From: Elusimicrobium simillimum
GTDB lineage: Bacteria > Elusimicrobiota > Elusimicrobia > Elusimicrobiales > Elusimicrobiaceae
DNA: 64,000 nt
NCBI RefSeq assembly: GCF_049639735.1
Contig: NZ_JBEVVA010000003.1
Span: 1,240,001-1,304,000, forward strand
Direction: 5' to 3'
Both the position numbers and the translations under genes were made by a program. Numbering within the stretch: position 1 is the stretch's first letter; each line of letters starts with the position of its first letter. The notes under the pieces were generated by a model, which did not search any database, was not told where the DNA came from, and saw only the letters and a list, made by a program, of their open reading frames with translations. This document shows, one piece after another, positions 9,063-17,125 of the stretch.

Positions 9063-10121
9063 TCACCTAATAAATTTTTTAAGTAAATCGTCTGATTCTA
9101 TAAAGGCGGCGGCTTTGTCAAAAGAATCTGCTTCAGAAAGTATTGTGTAATAATTGGCCTTTACGTAGGGCGCCATTTTTAGCGCGGCTATAAAATCCGC
9201 CTTAGAAAACGGCGCTTTCTCAACAAAATCCGCAAAACCTGTTCTTATAAGAAAAGTTCTTATAATATCAGTGCTATTGCCCTGTAACATAGAACACAAA
9301 TACGCCGCCACGCCCACCTGAATGCCGTGCATGTGCGGACTGGGGCTAAGCGCGTCTAAGGCGTGGGAAATAAGATGCTCGCTGCCGCTGGCGGGGCGGG
9401 AAGAACCGGCTATCTCCATAGCCACGCCGCTAAGCACAAGAGAGTTAACCAACTTATATTGGAACTCATACGACTTAATATCCTTTCCCCCCTCGTTAAA
9501 CAAAACGTCAAGAGAGTTGCGTGATATTAAGGCGGCAAAATCGCTGTGGTCTTCGCCGTGTTTTAGGAAAGCCTGCTTCCAGTCCCACAGCGCGGTTATT
9601 TTAGAAATAATATCGCCAAGGCCCGAGTACAAAGTAACGGCGGGCGCGCCGGCTATAACGTCAAGGTCAGCCACTACGCCGTAAGGCATGGATGACTTGA
9701 CGCTGCGGCGTTTACCATCCACCATAAGCGAGGCGTTAGGGCTGCAAAAGCCGTCGTTTGATACCGATGTTGGCACGCTGATAAACGGCAGTTTTAGCAC
9801 GTGGGCGCAATATTTACTGTAGTCAAGCGATTTACCGCCACCTATGCCTATAAGCACGTTTACCCCGGCGGGTATTTTAAAAGCGGTGTGGATAATGTTT
9901 TCGATGTTAATATCAGAGATATCGGCCTTGTGCGTTACCTCAATGCCAAACTCTTTAAAGCCTGTGTAAAGGTTATCCGCCACCAATGCCTCTATACCCT
10001 CACTGAAAAACAAAGCGGTTTTAATAAATTTTCTATCTGACAAATACTTGCCTATTTTACGTATTTTACCGCTGTCTATTTTAAGAAGGGACGGAATATT
10101 TATTTCTTTATTCAGCCGCAT
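9063..10121 (-). CDS. Glycerol-1-phosphate dehydrogenase-like iron-containing dehydrogenase
   Basis: A 352-residue member of the AraM/EgsA branch of the iron-containing alcohol dehydrogenase superfamily. It has an NAD(P)-binding GIGGGKSLDYSKY motif (about residue 88), SVPTSVSNDG, and metal ligands D in GLGD (about 168), H in SEHLISH (about 248) and H in HMHG (about 264). The family reduces dihydroxyacetone phosphate to sn-glycerol-1-phosphate. The start is the ATG at 10121: GGAGGG lies six bases upstream and it overlaps the previous gene by 14 bp. The longer start at 10265 would lie wholly inside that gene. Being flanked by two HAD phosphatases suggests that a phosphorylated product is handled or dephosphorylated. 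Confidence 0.82.
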   Translation of the reverse strand: MRLNKEINIPSLLKIDSGKIRKIGKYLSDRKFIKTALFFSEGIEALVADNLYTGFKEFGIEVTHKADISDINIENIIHTAFKIPAGVNVLIGIGGGKSLDYSKYCAHVLKLPFISVPTSVSNDGFCSPNASLMVDGKRRSVKSSMPYGVVADLDVIAGAPAVTLYSGLGDIISKITALWDWKQAFLKHGEDHSDFAALISRNSLDVLFNEGGKDIKSYEFQYKLVNSLVLSGVAMEIAGSSRPASGSEHLISHALDALSPSPHMHGIQVGVAAYLCSMLQGNSTDIIRTFLIRTGFADFVEKAPFSKADFIAALKMAPYVKANYYTILSEADSFDKAAAFIESDDLLKKFIR

Positions 10122-10773
10122 AAATGCCCTCCATATACCCCAAAATATCTTTAAAACTGTCAAAATTCTCCGTCTTAAGACCTGTTTCCCGGCAAAGCGC
10201 CAGCAGGGCGTCTTTGGCAAAAACAACATCAGCCGCTTGGGCAGCCTGCAGATCCGGTTTACCATCGCCCGCGTAAATTACGGTGTAACCGCGCTCTTTT
10301 AAATGCTGTACAAGCAGTTCTTTAGAAACGCCAAGATTTTCGCTGTAAAAAGGGTCAGACGGCGGCGGCGGAATAAGGCTGAGCCCCGTGTCTTGCGAGT
10401 AGGAGCCGCCGTTGGCAAGCAAAGTAATACCACTGTCTTTTAAGTATGCGCCCATTTTGCGCTCTATGTAATAACGGGACCCTGCGCTGCAAATGTAGAG
10501 CGGAATATTATGTGATTTACAAAAATCTACCGTGGGATAAAAATATTCGTCCACGCTGATTTGCGCTATAAAATCGTCCAGTTCCGTTTTGGTAAGGTGC
10601 ACTTGCCCGAATATACCGTTAAGCGCCTGAACATGCGTTATACGCCCCGCAAGGTACTCGTCCCATGGGGCCATGGCGGCGGGCGTTAAAAGACGGGTGG
10701 TTACCATTTTAAAGAAGTCTTCTTTTGTAATGGTGCCGTCAAAATCTGAAACAAATACGATGTTTTTATCCAT
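10108..10773 (-). CDS. HAD-IB family phosphatase (MtnX/phosphoserine phosphatase-like)
   Basis: A 221-residue phosphatase with motif I DFDGTITKEDFF (residues 10-21), a motif II Ser in YICSAGSRYYIE (about 95) and motif IV YAGDGKPDLQAA (about 175). It resembles MtnX-like enzymes acting on small phosphorylated metabolites. Its 3' end overlaps the glycerol-1-phosphate dehydrogenase-like gene by 14 bp, implying translational coupling and a joint pathway. That methionine salvage is its true role is not supported by any neighbour. Confidence 0.82.
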   Translation of the reverse strand: MDKNIVFVSDFDGTITKEDFFKMVTTRLLTPAAMAPWDEYLAGRITHVQALNGIFGQVHLTKTELDDFIAQISVDEYFYPTVDFCKSHNIPLYICSAGSRYYIERKMGAYLKDSGITLLANGGSYSQDTGLSLIPPPPSDPFYSENLGVSKELLVQHLKERGYTVIYAGDGKPDLQAAQAADVVFAKDALLALCRETGLKTENFDSFKDILGYMEGIYAAE

Positions 10774-10798
10774 ACCCCATTATATCAAGTAATGAACT

Positions 10799-10825
10799 AA
10801 AAACCCCGCCAAAAGCGGGGTTTTT
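10799..10825. terminator. Rho-independent terminator
   Basis: The hairpin CCCCGC/GCGGGG with a CAAAA loop has A5 on the left and T5 on the right. It lies just downstream of the leftward lipoprotein gene and upstream of the HAD gene starting at 10773. Confidence 0.85.
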
Positions 10826-10846
10826 AAAGCTAATTAATACGGCTAT

Positions 10847-11437
10847 TTATTTAATATTTTTTGCCCAATCATTAAGAGAATCTTTAAACCTGCCTTTGGG
10901 GCCCATAGTGCCTATTGGTATAAATGCCAAAAGTACTGTAGGGCAGCCTTTGTTTTGCAAACGCTGTTTGTTAAGTAAGTCTCCGCTTGCAACGTCGTAA
11001 ACCTGTATAGATACGTCCAGTGAGTCTGTTTTCTGCGCTTGGAGTGTATTTTGTTTAGGGGGAATGCAGGTCATATAAAACTCGTCATTCCATTCATGTA
11101 CGTCAAATGTAATCATATATTTATCGCCGCGCGCTTTTGCTTCTTCAAGGCCTTTTGTAACAGACATATTTTCGTCGCTCATAACCAAGCTGCCAAAAGC
11201 TTTGTGGAATTTTTTAAAGAATACATCAGCCGCTTCTTTGCCGCTGCCTTTGCTTTCAACACGGTTTTCTTTGAAATAGCTTATTTCATGCCCGTCTTTG
11301 GGAAGTATCATGTAGAAGCTTTCGCCAGTGTTAATTTTTTTATCCTGCTCAAATGTGCCAACATCCTTTCTTGTACCTACAAAAGTACAACCGCAAATTA
11401 ATGCGAAAACAGCTAGTAGACATATGTTCTTTCTCAT
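10847..11437 (-). CDS. Lipoprotein, DUF4823-like
   Basis: A 196-residue protein with an SPII signal (CLLAVFALICGC, lipid-acceptor Cys about residue 17). The body resembles the DUF4823 lipoprotein family of unknown function: an N-terminal beta segment, 'YMITFDVHEWND' and 'LDVSIQVYDVASGDLL'. The start was set at the ATG at 11437, with AAGGAG seven bases upstream; two in-frame TTG codons precede it. It is the last host gene before the integrated element. Confidence 0.75.
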   Translation of the reverse strand: MRKNICLLAVFALICGCTFVGTRKDVGTFEQDKKINTGESFYMILPKDGHEISYFKENRVESKGSGKEAADVFFKKFHKAFGSLVMSDENMSVTKGLEEAKARGDKYMITFDVHEWNDEFYMTCIPPKQNTLQAQKTDSLDVSIQVYDVASGDLLNKQRLQNKGCPTVLLAFIPIGTMGPKGRFKDSLNDWAKNIK

Positions 11438-11583
11438 CAACAATCTCCTTTGTGGTTTTTATAATACAATTTACAGCTTACATACTTTATTCTTATAACA
11501 TATTAATTATAAAGTGTATATAAAAAAGTTAGCGTTACACGTGCTACCCTTAAACACTATAAATTAGCTGTTTAATACACAAA

Positions 11584-11596
11584 GGAGAGAGAGGGA
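11584..11596. repeat. Left attachment-site core (13-bp direct repeat)
   Basis: GGAGAGAGAGGGA is identical to the 3' end of the tRNA-Ser gene at 31106-31118. It lies in an otherwise empty stretch (11438-11710) between the host lipoprotein and the first element gene. Confidence 0.75.
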
Positions 11597-11611
11597 GTTA
11601 AAAATACGTGT

Positions 11612-11640
11612 GAGCGGTGCCTGTTTTGGTGTCTGTTTTG
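11612..11640. repeat. Probable left arm-type integrase sites
   Basis: GCGGTGCCTG followed by GGTGTC just inside the left core. The right end (30938-30982) has two copies of GCGGTGCCTA and two of CGGTGT. Sharing these short words only at the two ends suggests arm-type recombinase or excisionase sites. Confidence 0.5.
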
Positions 11641-11710
11641 TTTTCTAAAATCTATAAATAAATGTATATTTTTATGGATAAACATCAAACATTATAAACT
11701 TTTGTTTAAG

Positions 11711-11941
11711 TTATTTTTTCCGGCAGACTTCGCCCAACAAACCACTTTCGCCGTAACAATATTCCGAGAGTACGCATATATTAAAAAGATTATCGCGGTT
11801 AAGCGCCGCAACGCCGCTGTCTTGCAGGTCAAAGCGGGCATAATCACATAAAGCGGTATTAGGCAGCGCTCTGACGGATGCGCAACCGCTAACGCTTAAT
11901 GTTATTGTAATGCTTATCAGCAATAGTTTTAAGTTTTTCAT
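11711..11941 (-). CDS. Outer-membrane spanin candidate (Rz1-like lipoprotein)
   Basis: A small lipoprotein whose signal MKNLKLLLISITITLSVSGC ends in a lipobox. It overlaps the 3' half of the preceding ORF (11889-12074) in a different frame, the arrangement seen for Rz/Rz1 spanin pairs that disrupt the outer membrane at lysis. It has several Cys and no Pro-rich stretch, so the assignment rests on the lipobox, the overlap and the position after holin and endolysin. Upstream in-frame ATGs at 11974 and 11956 are alternative starts. Confidence 0.6.
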   Translation of the reverse strand: MKNLKLLLISITITLSVSGCASVRALPNTALCDYARFDLQDSGVAALNRDNLFNICVLSEYCYGESGLLGEVCRKK

Positions 11942-12074
11942 TTTCTTTTTGCTCATATTTAGCCTGGGCTTCACGTTCTTTTATGCGGCCGTAAGAAATA
12001 AGTTTGAGGGCCGCAAAAGCGCACACGCTTATAATAAGCGCGATATAAAGAATTTCATTATTTAATATTGTCAT
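11889..12074 (-). CDS. Inner-membrane spanin candidate (Rz-like)
   Basis: A 61-residue protein with an N-terminal membrane helix (IALIISVCAFAALKLISYG) followed by a charged, helical, coiled-coil-like tail (KEREAQAKYEQKENEKLK). It starts inside the 3' end of the holin-like gene (17-bp overlap) and overlaps the lipoprotein ORF downstream. Topology and context fit an i-spanin, though it is short for the family. Confidence 0.55.
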   Translation of the reverse strand: MTILNNEILYIALIISVCAFAALKLISYGRIKEREAQAKYEQKENEKLKTIADKHYNNIKR

Positions 12075-12324
12075 GCGCGGTATTAATCTTTTTAAGATAT
12101 TTGTTGTAGCCTATAATTGCGCACGCGGAGGTAAGTATTATGCTTTTTACCGGTAAGGGCATAAAAAACATGCCTGTGCTTGCCGCAAGTACGCTTAAAA
12201 GGCTGAGCAGCGCGGGCAGGTCTTTATTTCTTATTTCTTTATAAAATCTTTTTATAATTTCCGTGGCGCCAACTACCGTTACGGCGTTTATTGCCGCTTC
12301 TGTTAATATGTGCAATTCGTTCAT
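12058..12324 (-). CDS. Holin-like small membrane protein
   Basis: 88 residues with two or three predicted membrane segments (about 10-25, 38-57 and 60-76) and a charged C-terminus (KYLKKINTAHDNIK). It lies directly downstream of the endolysin gene and upstream of the spanin pair. A holin forms inner-membrane holes that let the endolysin reach peptidoglycan. The ribosome-binding site GAGGAA precedes the ATG. No family was recognised with certainty. Confidence 0.6.
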   Translation of the reverse strand: MNELHILTEAAINAVTVVGATEIIKRFYKEIRNKDLPALLSLLSVLAASTGMFFMPLPVKSIILTSACAIIGYNKYLKKINTAHDNIK

Positions 12325-12326
12325 AT

Positions 12327-12806
12327 TTATTCCTCTATGTTTTGGTAAAAATCCAAAGTTTTGCCGTTATCCCAAACAAAAGACTGGCCGCACTTAGCGT
12401 GCTCTCTAAAAGGGTGCCCCATGCTTATATGCAGCCACTCTTTACCTTTAACTCTTTCATGTATAAGTTGGCCAAAACGCAAGTTACTTTGCCTTATAAT
12501 TTTAAACCCCTCTTCTAAAGTCATGTTTTGGGGAATAAAGTCTATGGCCTCACATTTTAAATGCTGGCTTGTCCCCGCGCCGTTTAACGCGGCGTTTAAA
12601 CCAGGGCATCTTGCCGCGGAAGTTACTATCATAGGAGTATTTAAAATACTTCTTACTTTCTGCGCGAAAGCGGCTAAAAGCTTTAGCTTGCCCAAGTTTT
12701 CCATAGCAAAATCTAGGTTTGTTTTTCTAAAACGCGCCAGACTTGTAAAAGCAAGCTCGTCAAATGTAAAATTTTCCGCCAGTTTAGCGGGATAAATTGT
12801 ATCCAT
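12327..12806 (-). CDS. Peptidase M15-family endolysin
   Basis: A 159-residue peptidase of the M15_3 (D-Ala-D-Ala carboxypeptidase-like) family. An N-terminal 'LAENFTFDELAFTS' segment is followed by VTSAARCPGLNAALNG, the zinc motif SQHLKCEAIDF (His and Asp ligands; Cys replaces the usual Gly) and the distal ligand in WLHIS. These enzymes cut peptide cross-links of peptidoglycan, here presumably to release particles. It sits between a membrane protein and the holin-like gene in the lysis cassette. Confidence 0.88.
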   Translation of the reverse strand: MDTIYPAKLAENFTFDELAFTSLARFRKTNLDFAMENLGKLKLLAAFAQKVRSILNTPMIVTSAARCPGLNAALNGAGTSQHLKCEAIDFIPQNMTLEEGFKIIRQSNLRFGQLIHERVKGKEWLHISMGHPFREHAKCGQSFVWDNGKTLDFYQNIEE

Positions 12807-12814
12807 AAACGCCC

Positions 12815-13164
12815 CTATTTAGTTTGTTTTAACAGTACTTTAATATCGCCTTTAATATCTTTTACATCCGCCTGCAACGTCTCAAGCTTTAGGTTTATAA
12901 GTAATTTCTCGCTGTTAAACTCAGTTACTTTTTGGTTAGTTTGGCTGATTTCTTGTTTAAGATTTTTAGTCAGCGATGTGGTGGTTTTTACCTCGTAATA
13001 AAAAGAAAAACAAAAGCACAGCGTAGCACCGGCAAAACCAAGCAGCCACGGCAGGGGGCACGCCCGGCTATAAACTTAATAGTTTTATATTTACGGGCCA
13101 GGCGTTCATTCTCTTTATCAAGACGCTCTTTTTCTTTTTGGTTTAAATTACAGGTTTCACACAT
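12815..13164 (-). pseudogene. Membrane-anchored coiled-coil phage protein split by a frameshift
   Basis: From the ATG at 13164 the frame reads MCETCNLNQKEKERLDKENE and stops early. Adding one base to the run G5 at 13054-13058 (C5 on the coding strand) joins it to a second frame that runs to the TAG at 12815. The restored protein of about 116 residues has a Cys-containing N-terminus, one membrane helix (PWLLGFAGATLCFCFSFYY) and a coiled-coil tail. The topology resembles an i-spanin or a hemolysin-XhlA-like lysis accessory protein. Whether the break is real cannot be told here. Confidence 0.55.
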
Positions 13165-13177
13165 AAAAACACTTTAT

Positions 13178-13480
13178 CTAAGCCTCGTGCCTTATTTCAG
13201 CGCAAATTGCTTCTATTTCCATGACGCGTGTCATAATAAAGTCAGATACGCTGTCTTTATTAGAAAGATAGAACTCTCTTAAATGTCTGGGGAGAGAATA
13301 TTCCTCCTCTAACATTAAAACCTGCTCTTCTTTTGTTGGTGCCTGCGGGGCCGCCAATACAAGGCTGCCACGGTCATTAATTATTATCTTACCCTCGGCG
13401 TTGGCCAGCTTGGCTAGCTTATTATAATCTTCTACGGAGATATCAACACCGTTAATAGTTACTATTTCTTTTTCTGTCAT
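13178..13480 (-). CDS. Element protein of unknown function (100 aa)
   Basis: A soluble, acidic 100-residue protein one base downstream of the tail-fibre gene, in the position often held by fibre-assembly proteins. The middle holds an acidic segment (APTKEEQVLMLEEEYSLP). No recognised motif. Its role in fibre folding is a guess from position only. Confidence 0.6.
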   Translation of the reverse strand: MTEKEIVTINGVDISVEDYNKLAKLANAEGKIIINDRGSLVLAAPQAPTKEEQVLMLEEEYSLPRHLREFYLSNKDSVSDFIMTRVMEIEAICAEIRHEA

Positions 13481-13481
13481 A

Positions 13482-14339
13482 TTAATACCTCACTCTTATT
13501 TTTAAAGTGCAGTTATTTAAAGGAATTGCCATCCTGTCATAAGGTTCCTCTATTTTTTGGGCGTAAAAGCCAGCATCGGGAAAATTACCTAAAGGACAGA
13601 ATACAGTGTCAGCTGTTAACAATGCTTTTACGGTTGCGTATTGAACATCCTGGCTGCTTTTATACACTACCTGCATAGGGTTTGCCGCTTCATCCCCGGC
13701 GCTATAGCCAAAGGCGGCGCTTTTAACATTTACAATTACCTCAGCCGATACTCTTTTGGGGTTAAGTTCCAGCATCTTTTTTATATCGTTAGGAAGTGTG
13801 AAAGACACCATTGAGTTGGCCGTAGGCACAACAGACGCGCTTTCCCACACCTGCGAGCCTATAGGCTGCCATGCGCCCCATGCGGAGCCGAGGTACTTTC
13901 TCATATAAATATTAAAACAGCCATTGTTTTGCTGGCACGCAAACTGCATAGGGTTTCCCCCGTCTACACCTACGCCGCAGTTGCCAACAACCATTACATA
14001 GATATTATCCGGGCCCGTATTTTGAAGCGGCTGCTTAATATTGGTTTGCGCGGGCGCGAAAGCGCCGTAAATGCCCGGTGATTTAAGAGTGTCTAAATCC
14101 ACCGTGCCTACCCATTTATAGGGCATGGCTTTTATGTTAGCTAAAATATCCGCCCCGCAGTTATTAGCGCTTAAGTTTAATTTACCGTCTAAGCCTTTTG
14201 TTTTTATATAATCAAAAAGCTGCTGCGCTGAGAGCCTGAACGTTTGCGCCCCATTGTCTATTACAAGATTGTTGCTGTCCATTAACCCGTCAGCTTTGTT
14301 TTCTAATTGTGGTATAGAAATACCCGGCCTTTCTGCCAT
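13482..14339 (-). CDS. Tail fibre protein
   Basis: A 285-residue protein. Its N-terminus (MAERPGISIPQLENKADG) looks like a particle-attachment segment. The centre contains a knob-like domain (YKWVGTVDLDTLKSPGIYG, then YLGSAWGAWQPIGSQVW) like those in pyocin and phage fibres. The C-terminus is a receptor-side beta-rich domain. It would set target specificity of the particle. It lies one base after the tail-protein gene at 14341. Confidence 0.75.
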   Translation of the reverse strand: MAERPGISIPQLENKADGLMDSNNLVIDNGAQTFRLSAQQLFDYIKTKGLDGKLNLSANNCGADILANIKAMPYKWVGTVDLDTLKSPGIYGAFAPAQTNIKQPLQNTGPDNIYVMVVGNCGVGVDGGNPMQFACQQNNGCFNIYMRKYLGSAWGAWQPIGSQVWESASVVPTANSMVSFTLPNDIKKMLELNPKRVSAEVIVNVKSAAFGYSAGDEAANPMQVVYKSSQDVQYATVKALLTADTVFCPLGNFPDAGFYAQKIEEPYDRMAIPLNNCTLKIRVRY

Positions 14340-14340
14340 A

Positions 14341-14898
14341 TTAAATACCTCCGTTTATAAGCGAAAAATCTACTTCTAAAAATATGCCAGAGGGGTTTAA
14401 ACTGTTTAAAATCCCCTGGACTTCCCTAAAATCCGTTATGCCAAGCTGTTGCTGAAAGAAAACTGGGAGAGAATCCTTCCTCTCTACAATAGCCCCGCTG
14501 TCTACAATATTGTTATCCACTTTCTTATTTACAATCCATTCAAAATAGCCTGTTTTGCTGGAAACAATATTTATTTTAAGATGCGCCGGCGCCGCGCGTT
14601 CAAAAGTTATTTGCGATTCCTCGCCAAAAATATGCCTGAAAACATATAAATAACTTTCAAATGTGCCGCCGTAGCGCCACATCTCAAAAATCTGGTTGAA
14701 GTGTTTTACAAAAATGTCACGCGCCACCACGCCCGTAAGCGGGGTAACGGCGTTGTCATATAAAACACCACCGAACTGCTCGTCTGAGTACGCTTTTTCA
14801 AACCAAAGGGACAGCTCGTCCTTTAATTTGCTAAAAACGTCCTCCGCCGCGCCGTAAAACTTTAGTTCTACGTTGTCTTTGTAAAAAAACTGTGTCAT
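14341..14898 (-). CDS. Baseplate/tail protein, gpI-like position
   Basis: 185 residues, overlapping the baseplate J gene by 4 bp and followed at once by the fibre gene. This is the order J - I - fibre seen in P2- and Mu-like contractile tails. The sequence itself gives no strong motif. The call rests on synteny and size. It may link fibre to baseplate. Confidence 0.6.
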   Translation of the reverse strand: MTQFFYKDNVELKFYGAAEDVFSKLKDELSLWFEKAYSDEQFGGVLYDNAVTPLTGVVARDIFVKHFNQIFEMWRYGGTFESYLYVFRHIFGEESQITFERAAPAHLKINIVSSKTGYFEWIVNKKVDNNIVDSGAIVERKDSLPVFFQQQLGITDFREVQGILNSLNPSGIFLEVDFSLINGGI

Positions 14899-15716
14899 AC
14901 ATTACCTATAACTACTGTTATTTTTTCTTTATCAAAATTCATCAAATCCCTAAACCCGGCGGTAAAAATATCTGTCCTAAACGCAGAGTCAGAAGCGCGT
15001 TTATAGCTAAGCACCACTTTACCCGCGTATGGGGCGTCGCGGTCTACGGTAAAGCAGCGTTCAGGCGCGAAGTCCAGCCCCAGGCCGTAAAGGTCTTTAA
15101 TGTTTTTGAGCAGTTTTTCTTTAATGGTGTCGTCGCTGTCTACTAAAATTCTTGTGTTTCTTGACGGGGTTATATTAATTTTTAACTCCGTGTCATGGTA
15201 AGTAGGCAGATAGAACCCATAGTCAAACACCTGGCCATTGCTAAGGGTGATATCGCCACGCTGGTCACCGGCGTAATACAGGCCCGCTACAGTGTAATCT
15301 TTAAGACCCTGCAAAACTTTTTGTTTTTGGGCGGGATAGTCGGCGTCTGCGTCATTTAACAGGGCGCATACCGATATTGTGCCGGCGTTTGCCGCGCTTT
15401 GCGGCGCTACCGCCACGGTAATGCCTAAAGCGCTTTTAAAGGTCTCCGCCAGGCCCTCTACCGGGGTTTTGGGTATGGCAATGCGCTCGTTTGTGGTTCT
15501 TATATAATCTTGGTATTTAAGATATATTTCAGCAAAAATATTTTCCAGCTCTATACCGCGCTGCGCTACGCCGTAGTAATATTTGTAAAAATTAGTGCCC
15601 TGGAAGGTGTCGTACGTGTATTTTGTACCAAATTTCTCATTAACGCCCTCCATAAGAATTTGCATCGCTTCGTCAAGGCTTCCCGGGGTAAAACCCGTAT
15701 CTGTAAAATATGGCAT
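14895..15716 (-). CDS. Baseplate J-like protein
   Basis: A 273-residue protein with baseplate-wedge features: 'GFTPGSLDEAMQILMEGVNE' near the N-terminus, a central domain with 'GTISVCALLNDADAD' and a C-terminal domain with 'IKDLYGLGLDFAPERC'. It forms the wedge ring that triggers sheath contraction. Its length is close to gpJ proteins. It is coupled to the following gene by a 4-bp overlap. Confidence 0.75.
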   Translation of the reverse strand: MPYFTDTGFTPGSLDEAMQILMEGVNEKFGTKYTYDTFQGTNFYKYYYGVAQRGIELENIFAEIYLKYQDYIRTTNERIAIPKTPVEGLAETFKSALGITVAVAPQSAANAGTISVCALLNDADADYPAQKQKVLQGLKDYTVAGLYYAGDQRGDITLSNGQVFDYGFYLPTYHDTELKINITPSRNTRILVDSDDTIKEKLLKNIKDLYGLGLDFAPERCFTVDRDAPYAGKVVLSYKRASDSAFRTDIFTAGFRDLMNFDKEKITVVIGNV

Positions 15717-15720
15717 GTTA

Positions 15721-16029
15721 TTATCCTCTCATCATAGTGTCTTTTTGGTTATCGCAAAAAGTAAAGTTTAATTCTTCGGCAAATTTGCCGTCCTCTTTAA
15801 CCAGCTTAGATACGCTAAACCCCCACTCGCCAAGCTTTTGCGTTAAATAACTGTTAAAAGAAGTGTTTTGTATCTGATAGTTAGGGTCAAGAAAATACTC
15901 CAAATCTATCCCCCAATCCGCAAAATATTGCAGTACGCCTATTTGCACTTCAAACAGGTTTTTTGCCCTGGGTACCTCGGTATTGGCCAGGGCAATGTCC
16001 CCACCCCTGATTTCTGTAATATCTTTCAT
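15721..16029 (-). CDS. gp25/W-like baseplate protein candidate
   Basis: 102 residues, located just before baseplate J, where the small gp25/W wedge protein is normally encoded. Visible text: VQIGVLQYFADWGIDLEYFL and a final MMRG. I see no definitive EPR-type gp25 motif, so this is a positional call. Its start overlaps the previous gene by 4 bp. Confidence 0.5.
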   Translation of the reverse strand: MKDITEIRGGDIALANTEVPRAKNLFEVQIGVLQYFADWGIDLEYFLDPNYQIQNTSFNSYLTQKLGEWGFSVSKLVKEDGKFAEELNFTFCDNQKDTMMRG

Positions 16030-16343
16030 TGTAAGTTTCCTTTAAGTTGGTCTATTTTAGCGCTTATCGCCGCCATGTCCGCCGCCAAGGTGGGCGCGAT
16101 GGGTCCGCCGCCATTTGCGGCACTGACGCCCCCTCCCACCCCGTCGGCCAAAGCAGCCACTATTGTAAGCAGCTGCTTAATGCTGTCCATAGGCATGGCT
16201 ATGTAAACTTTTTCCAGTTCGTTTAAAATTATTACGCCCTCGCTGGCGGCTTTGCCTTGGCTGAGTATATCAGCCCCCGGCACTTCTTGGCCGTTAATTA
16301 AAACTTTGCCGTCTTTGGCGTTTGCTTTAAGTATTTTAGTCAT
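16026..16343 (-). CDS. Element structural protein of unknown function (105 aa)
   Basis: 105 residues with a beta-rich N-terminal half (LKANAKDGKVLINGQEVPG), a Gly/Ala-rich middle and a short helical C-terminus (DMAAISAKIDQLKGNL). It lies among baseplate genes, with overlaps on both sides (4 and 8 bp). It could be a small spike or hub component. Not recognised. Confidence 0.55.
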   Translation of the reverse strand: MTKILKANAKDGKVLINGQEVPGADILSQGKAASEGVIILNELEKVYIAMPMDSIKQLLTIVAALADGVGGGVSAANGGGPIAPTLAADMAAISAKIDQLKGNLQ

Positions 16344-16776
16344 AGCTTATGCTCTCCAAAACTACTTTTTTATAGTAATACCTGTAGTAGCCGTTAAAAC
16401 TTTTTAATGTTTTACCGTCAATTTTGGCGCCGGCTTGCGGCGTGTCGGTTGTTTGGCCCTCAAAGTCAGGCGCGGTGTAGAGGGTAAGTTTTTCTGTTAT
16501 ATCGGCTATATTCACCAGTTTTTGCGCTGTAAGTGAGTACACCCAGCCGTTAGCCCTTAAAATAGCGGGGATATCTGCGCAGATAGTAACCTTGGCGGTT
16601 TGCCCGCCGTAGTCTTGGCCCTCTATGGCGTAACCGGGCAGCGCGGCAAGCGCGCTTAGGGTGTAGCCGTGTTTATAGGGCACAATGTCCAGGCCCAGTA
16701 TGTGGCGCAGGTAAAACAGGTTGGTGGGCTTTTCCGTTTCAAAAAAGTAAAAGCCGTGGTCGCAGTTAATCCTCAT
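16336..16776 (-). CDS. Tail/baseplate protein of unknown function (146 aa)
   Basis: I chose the ATG at 16776 (MRINCDHGFYFFE) because the longer frame would run through the upstream gene; the chosen start overlaps that gene by 11 bp, as elsewhere in this operon. It has a segment like a LysM or hub-adaptor repeat (GYTLSALAALPGYAIEGQDY), but this is weak. Tyr-rich end. Probably part of the baseplate hub. Confidence 0.6.
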   Translation of the reverse strand: MRINCDHGFYFFETEKPTNLFYLRHILGLDIVPYKHGYTLSALAALPGYAIEGQDYGGQTAKVTICADIPAILRANGWVYSLTAQKLVNIADITEKLTLYTAPDFEGQTTDTPQAGAKIDGKTLKSFNGYYRYYYKKVVLESISYD

Positions 16777-17029
16777 AAAACCCCAGCCAGATATTTTTAT
16801 CTTCGTCAATGTAAGCGGCCATTTTTTGGTCGAAAGAAACAAAAGGGTTTCTGTCATTTAACCCCGGGGTAAGCATATAGCCGTTAACATACAGGCTATA
16901 CGTAAGCCCGCGGGAAAGGCGCACCTCAACGCTGCCTTGCCCCTCCAGCTCAAATGTGCGGGTGATATAAGGCACGCTAAGCGCGTCAAAATCAGTTAAG
17001 TTAAAAAGATTGTAATATTTGTATTTCAT
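16766..17029 (-). CDS. Element structural protein of unknown function (87 aa)
   Basis: 87 residues, with AGGA before the ATG. It contains an aromatic, beta-rich sequence (YITRTFELEGQGSVEVRLSR). It is the first gene downstream of the duplicated cassette region and couples by overlap to the next. No family recognised. Confidence 0.55.
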   Translation of the reverse strand: MKYKYYNLFNLTDFDALSVPYITRTFELEGQGSVEVRLSRGLTYSLYVNGYMLTPGLNDRNPFVSFDQKMAAYIDEDKNIWLGFYED

Positions 17030-17084
17030 AGGAATAGTCCTTAGATTTGTTAATTTTTTGTTGAAATATTTTTCAGTGTGGAAT

Positions 17085-17125
17085 TATAAAATTTAGTGTA
17101 TAATTACTATATAGATTTATTCGGG
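17085..17125 (+). promoter_or_regulatory. Orphan lipoprotein-type promoter (deletion scar)
   Basis: AATTTAGTGTATAATTACTA and the following AGATTTATT match the promoters of the four lipoprotein genes. Instead of leading into a start codon, the sequence joins directly at about 17121 to CGGGGGGTA, the 3' part of a hub-like gene copy. A fifth lipoprotein gene has apparently been lost. Confidence 0.7.

Noticed and set aside
10122..10265. Upstream extension of the glycerol-1-phosphate dehydrogenase-like gene
   Set aside because: It would lie fully inside the HAD gene in another frame, and a better ribosome site and the family N-terminus occur at 10121.
12932..13282. Plus-strand frame across the lysis-cassette gap
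   Set aside because: The minus strand reads as one membrane/coiled-coil protein once a homopolymer base is restored; the plus frame is basic and featureless.
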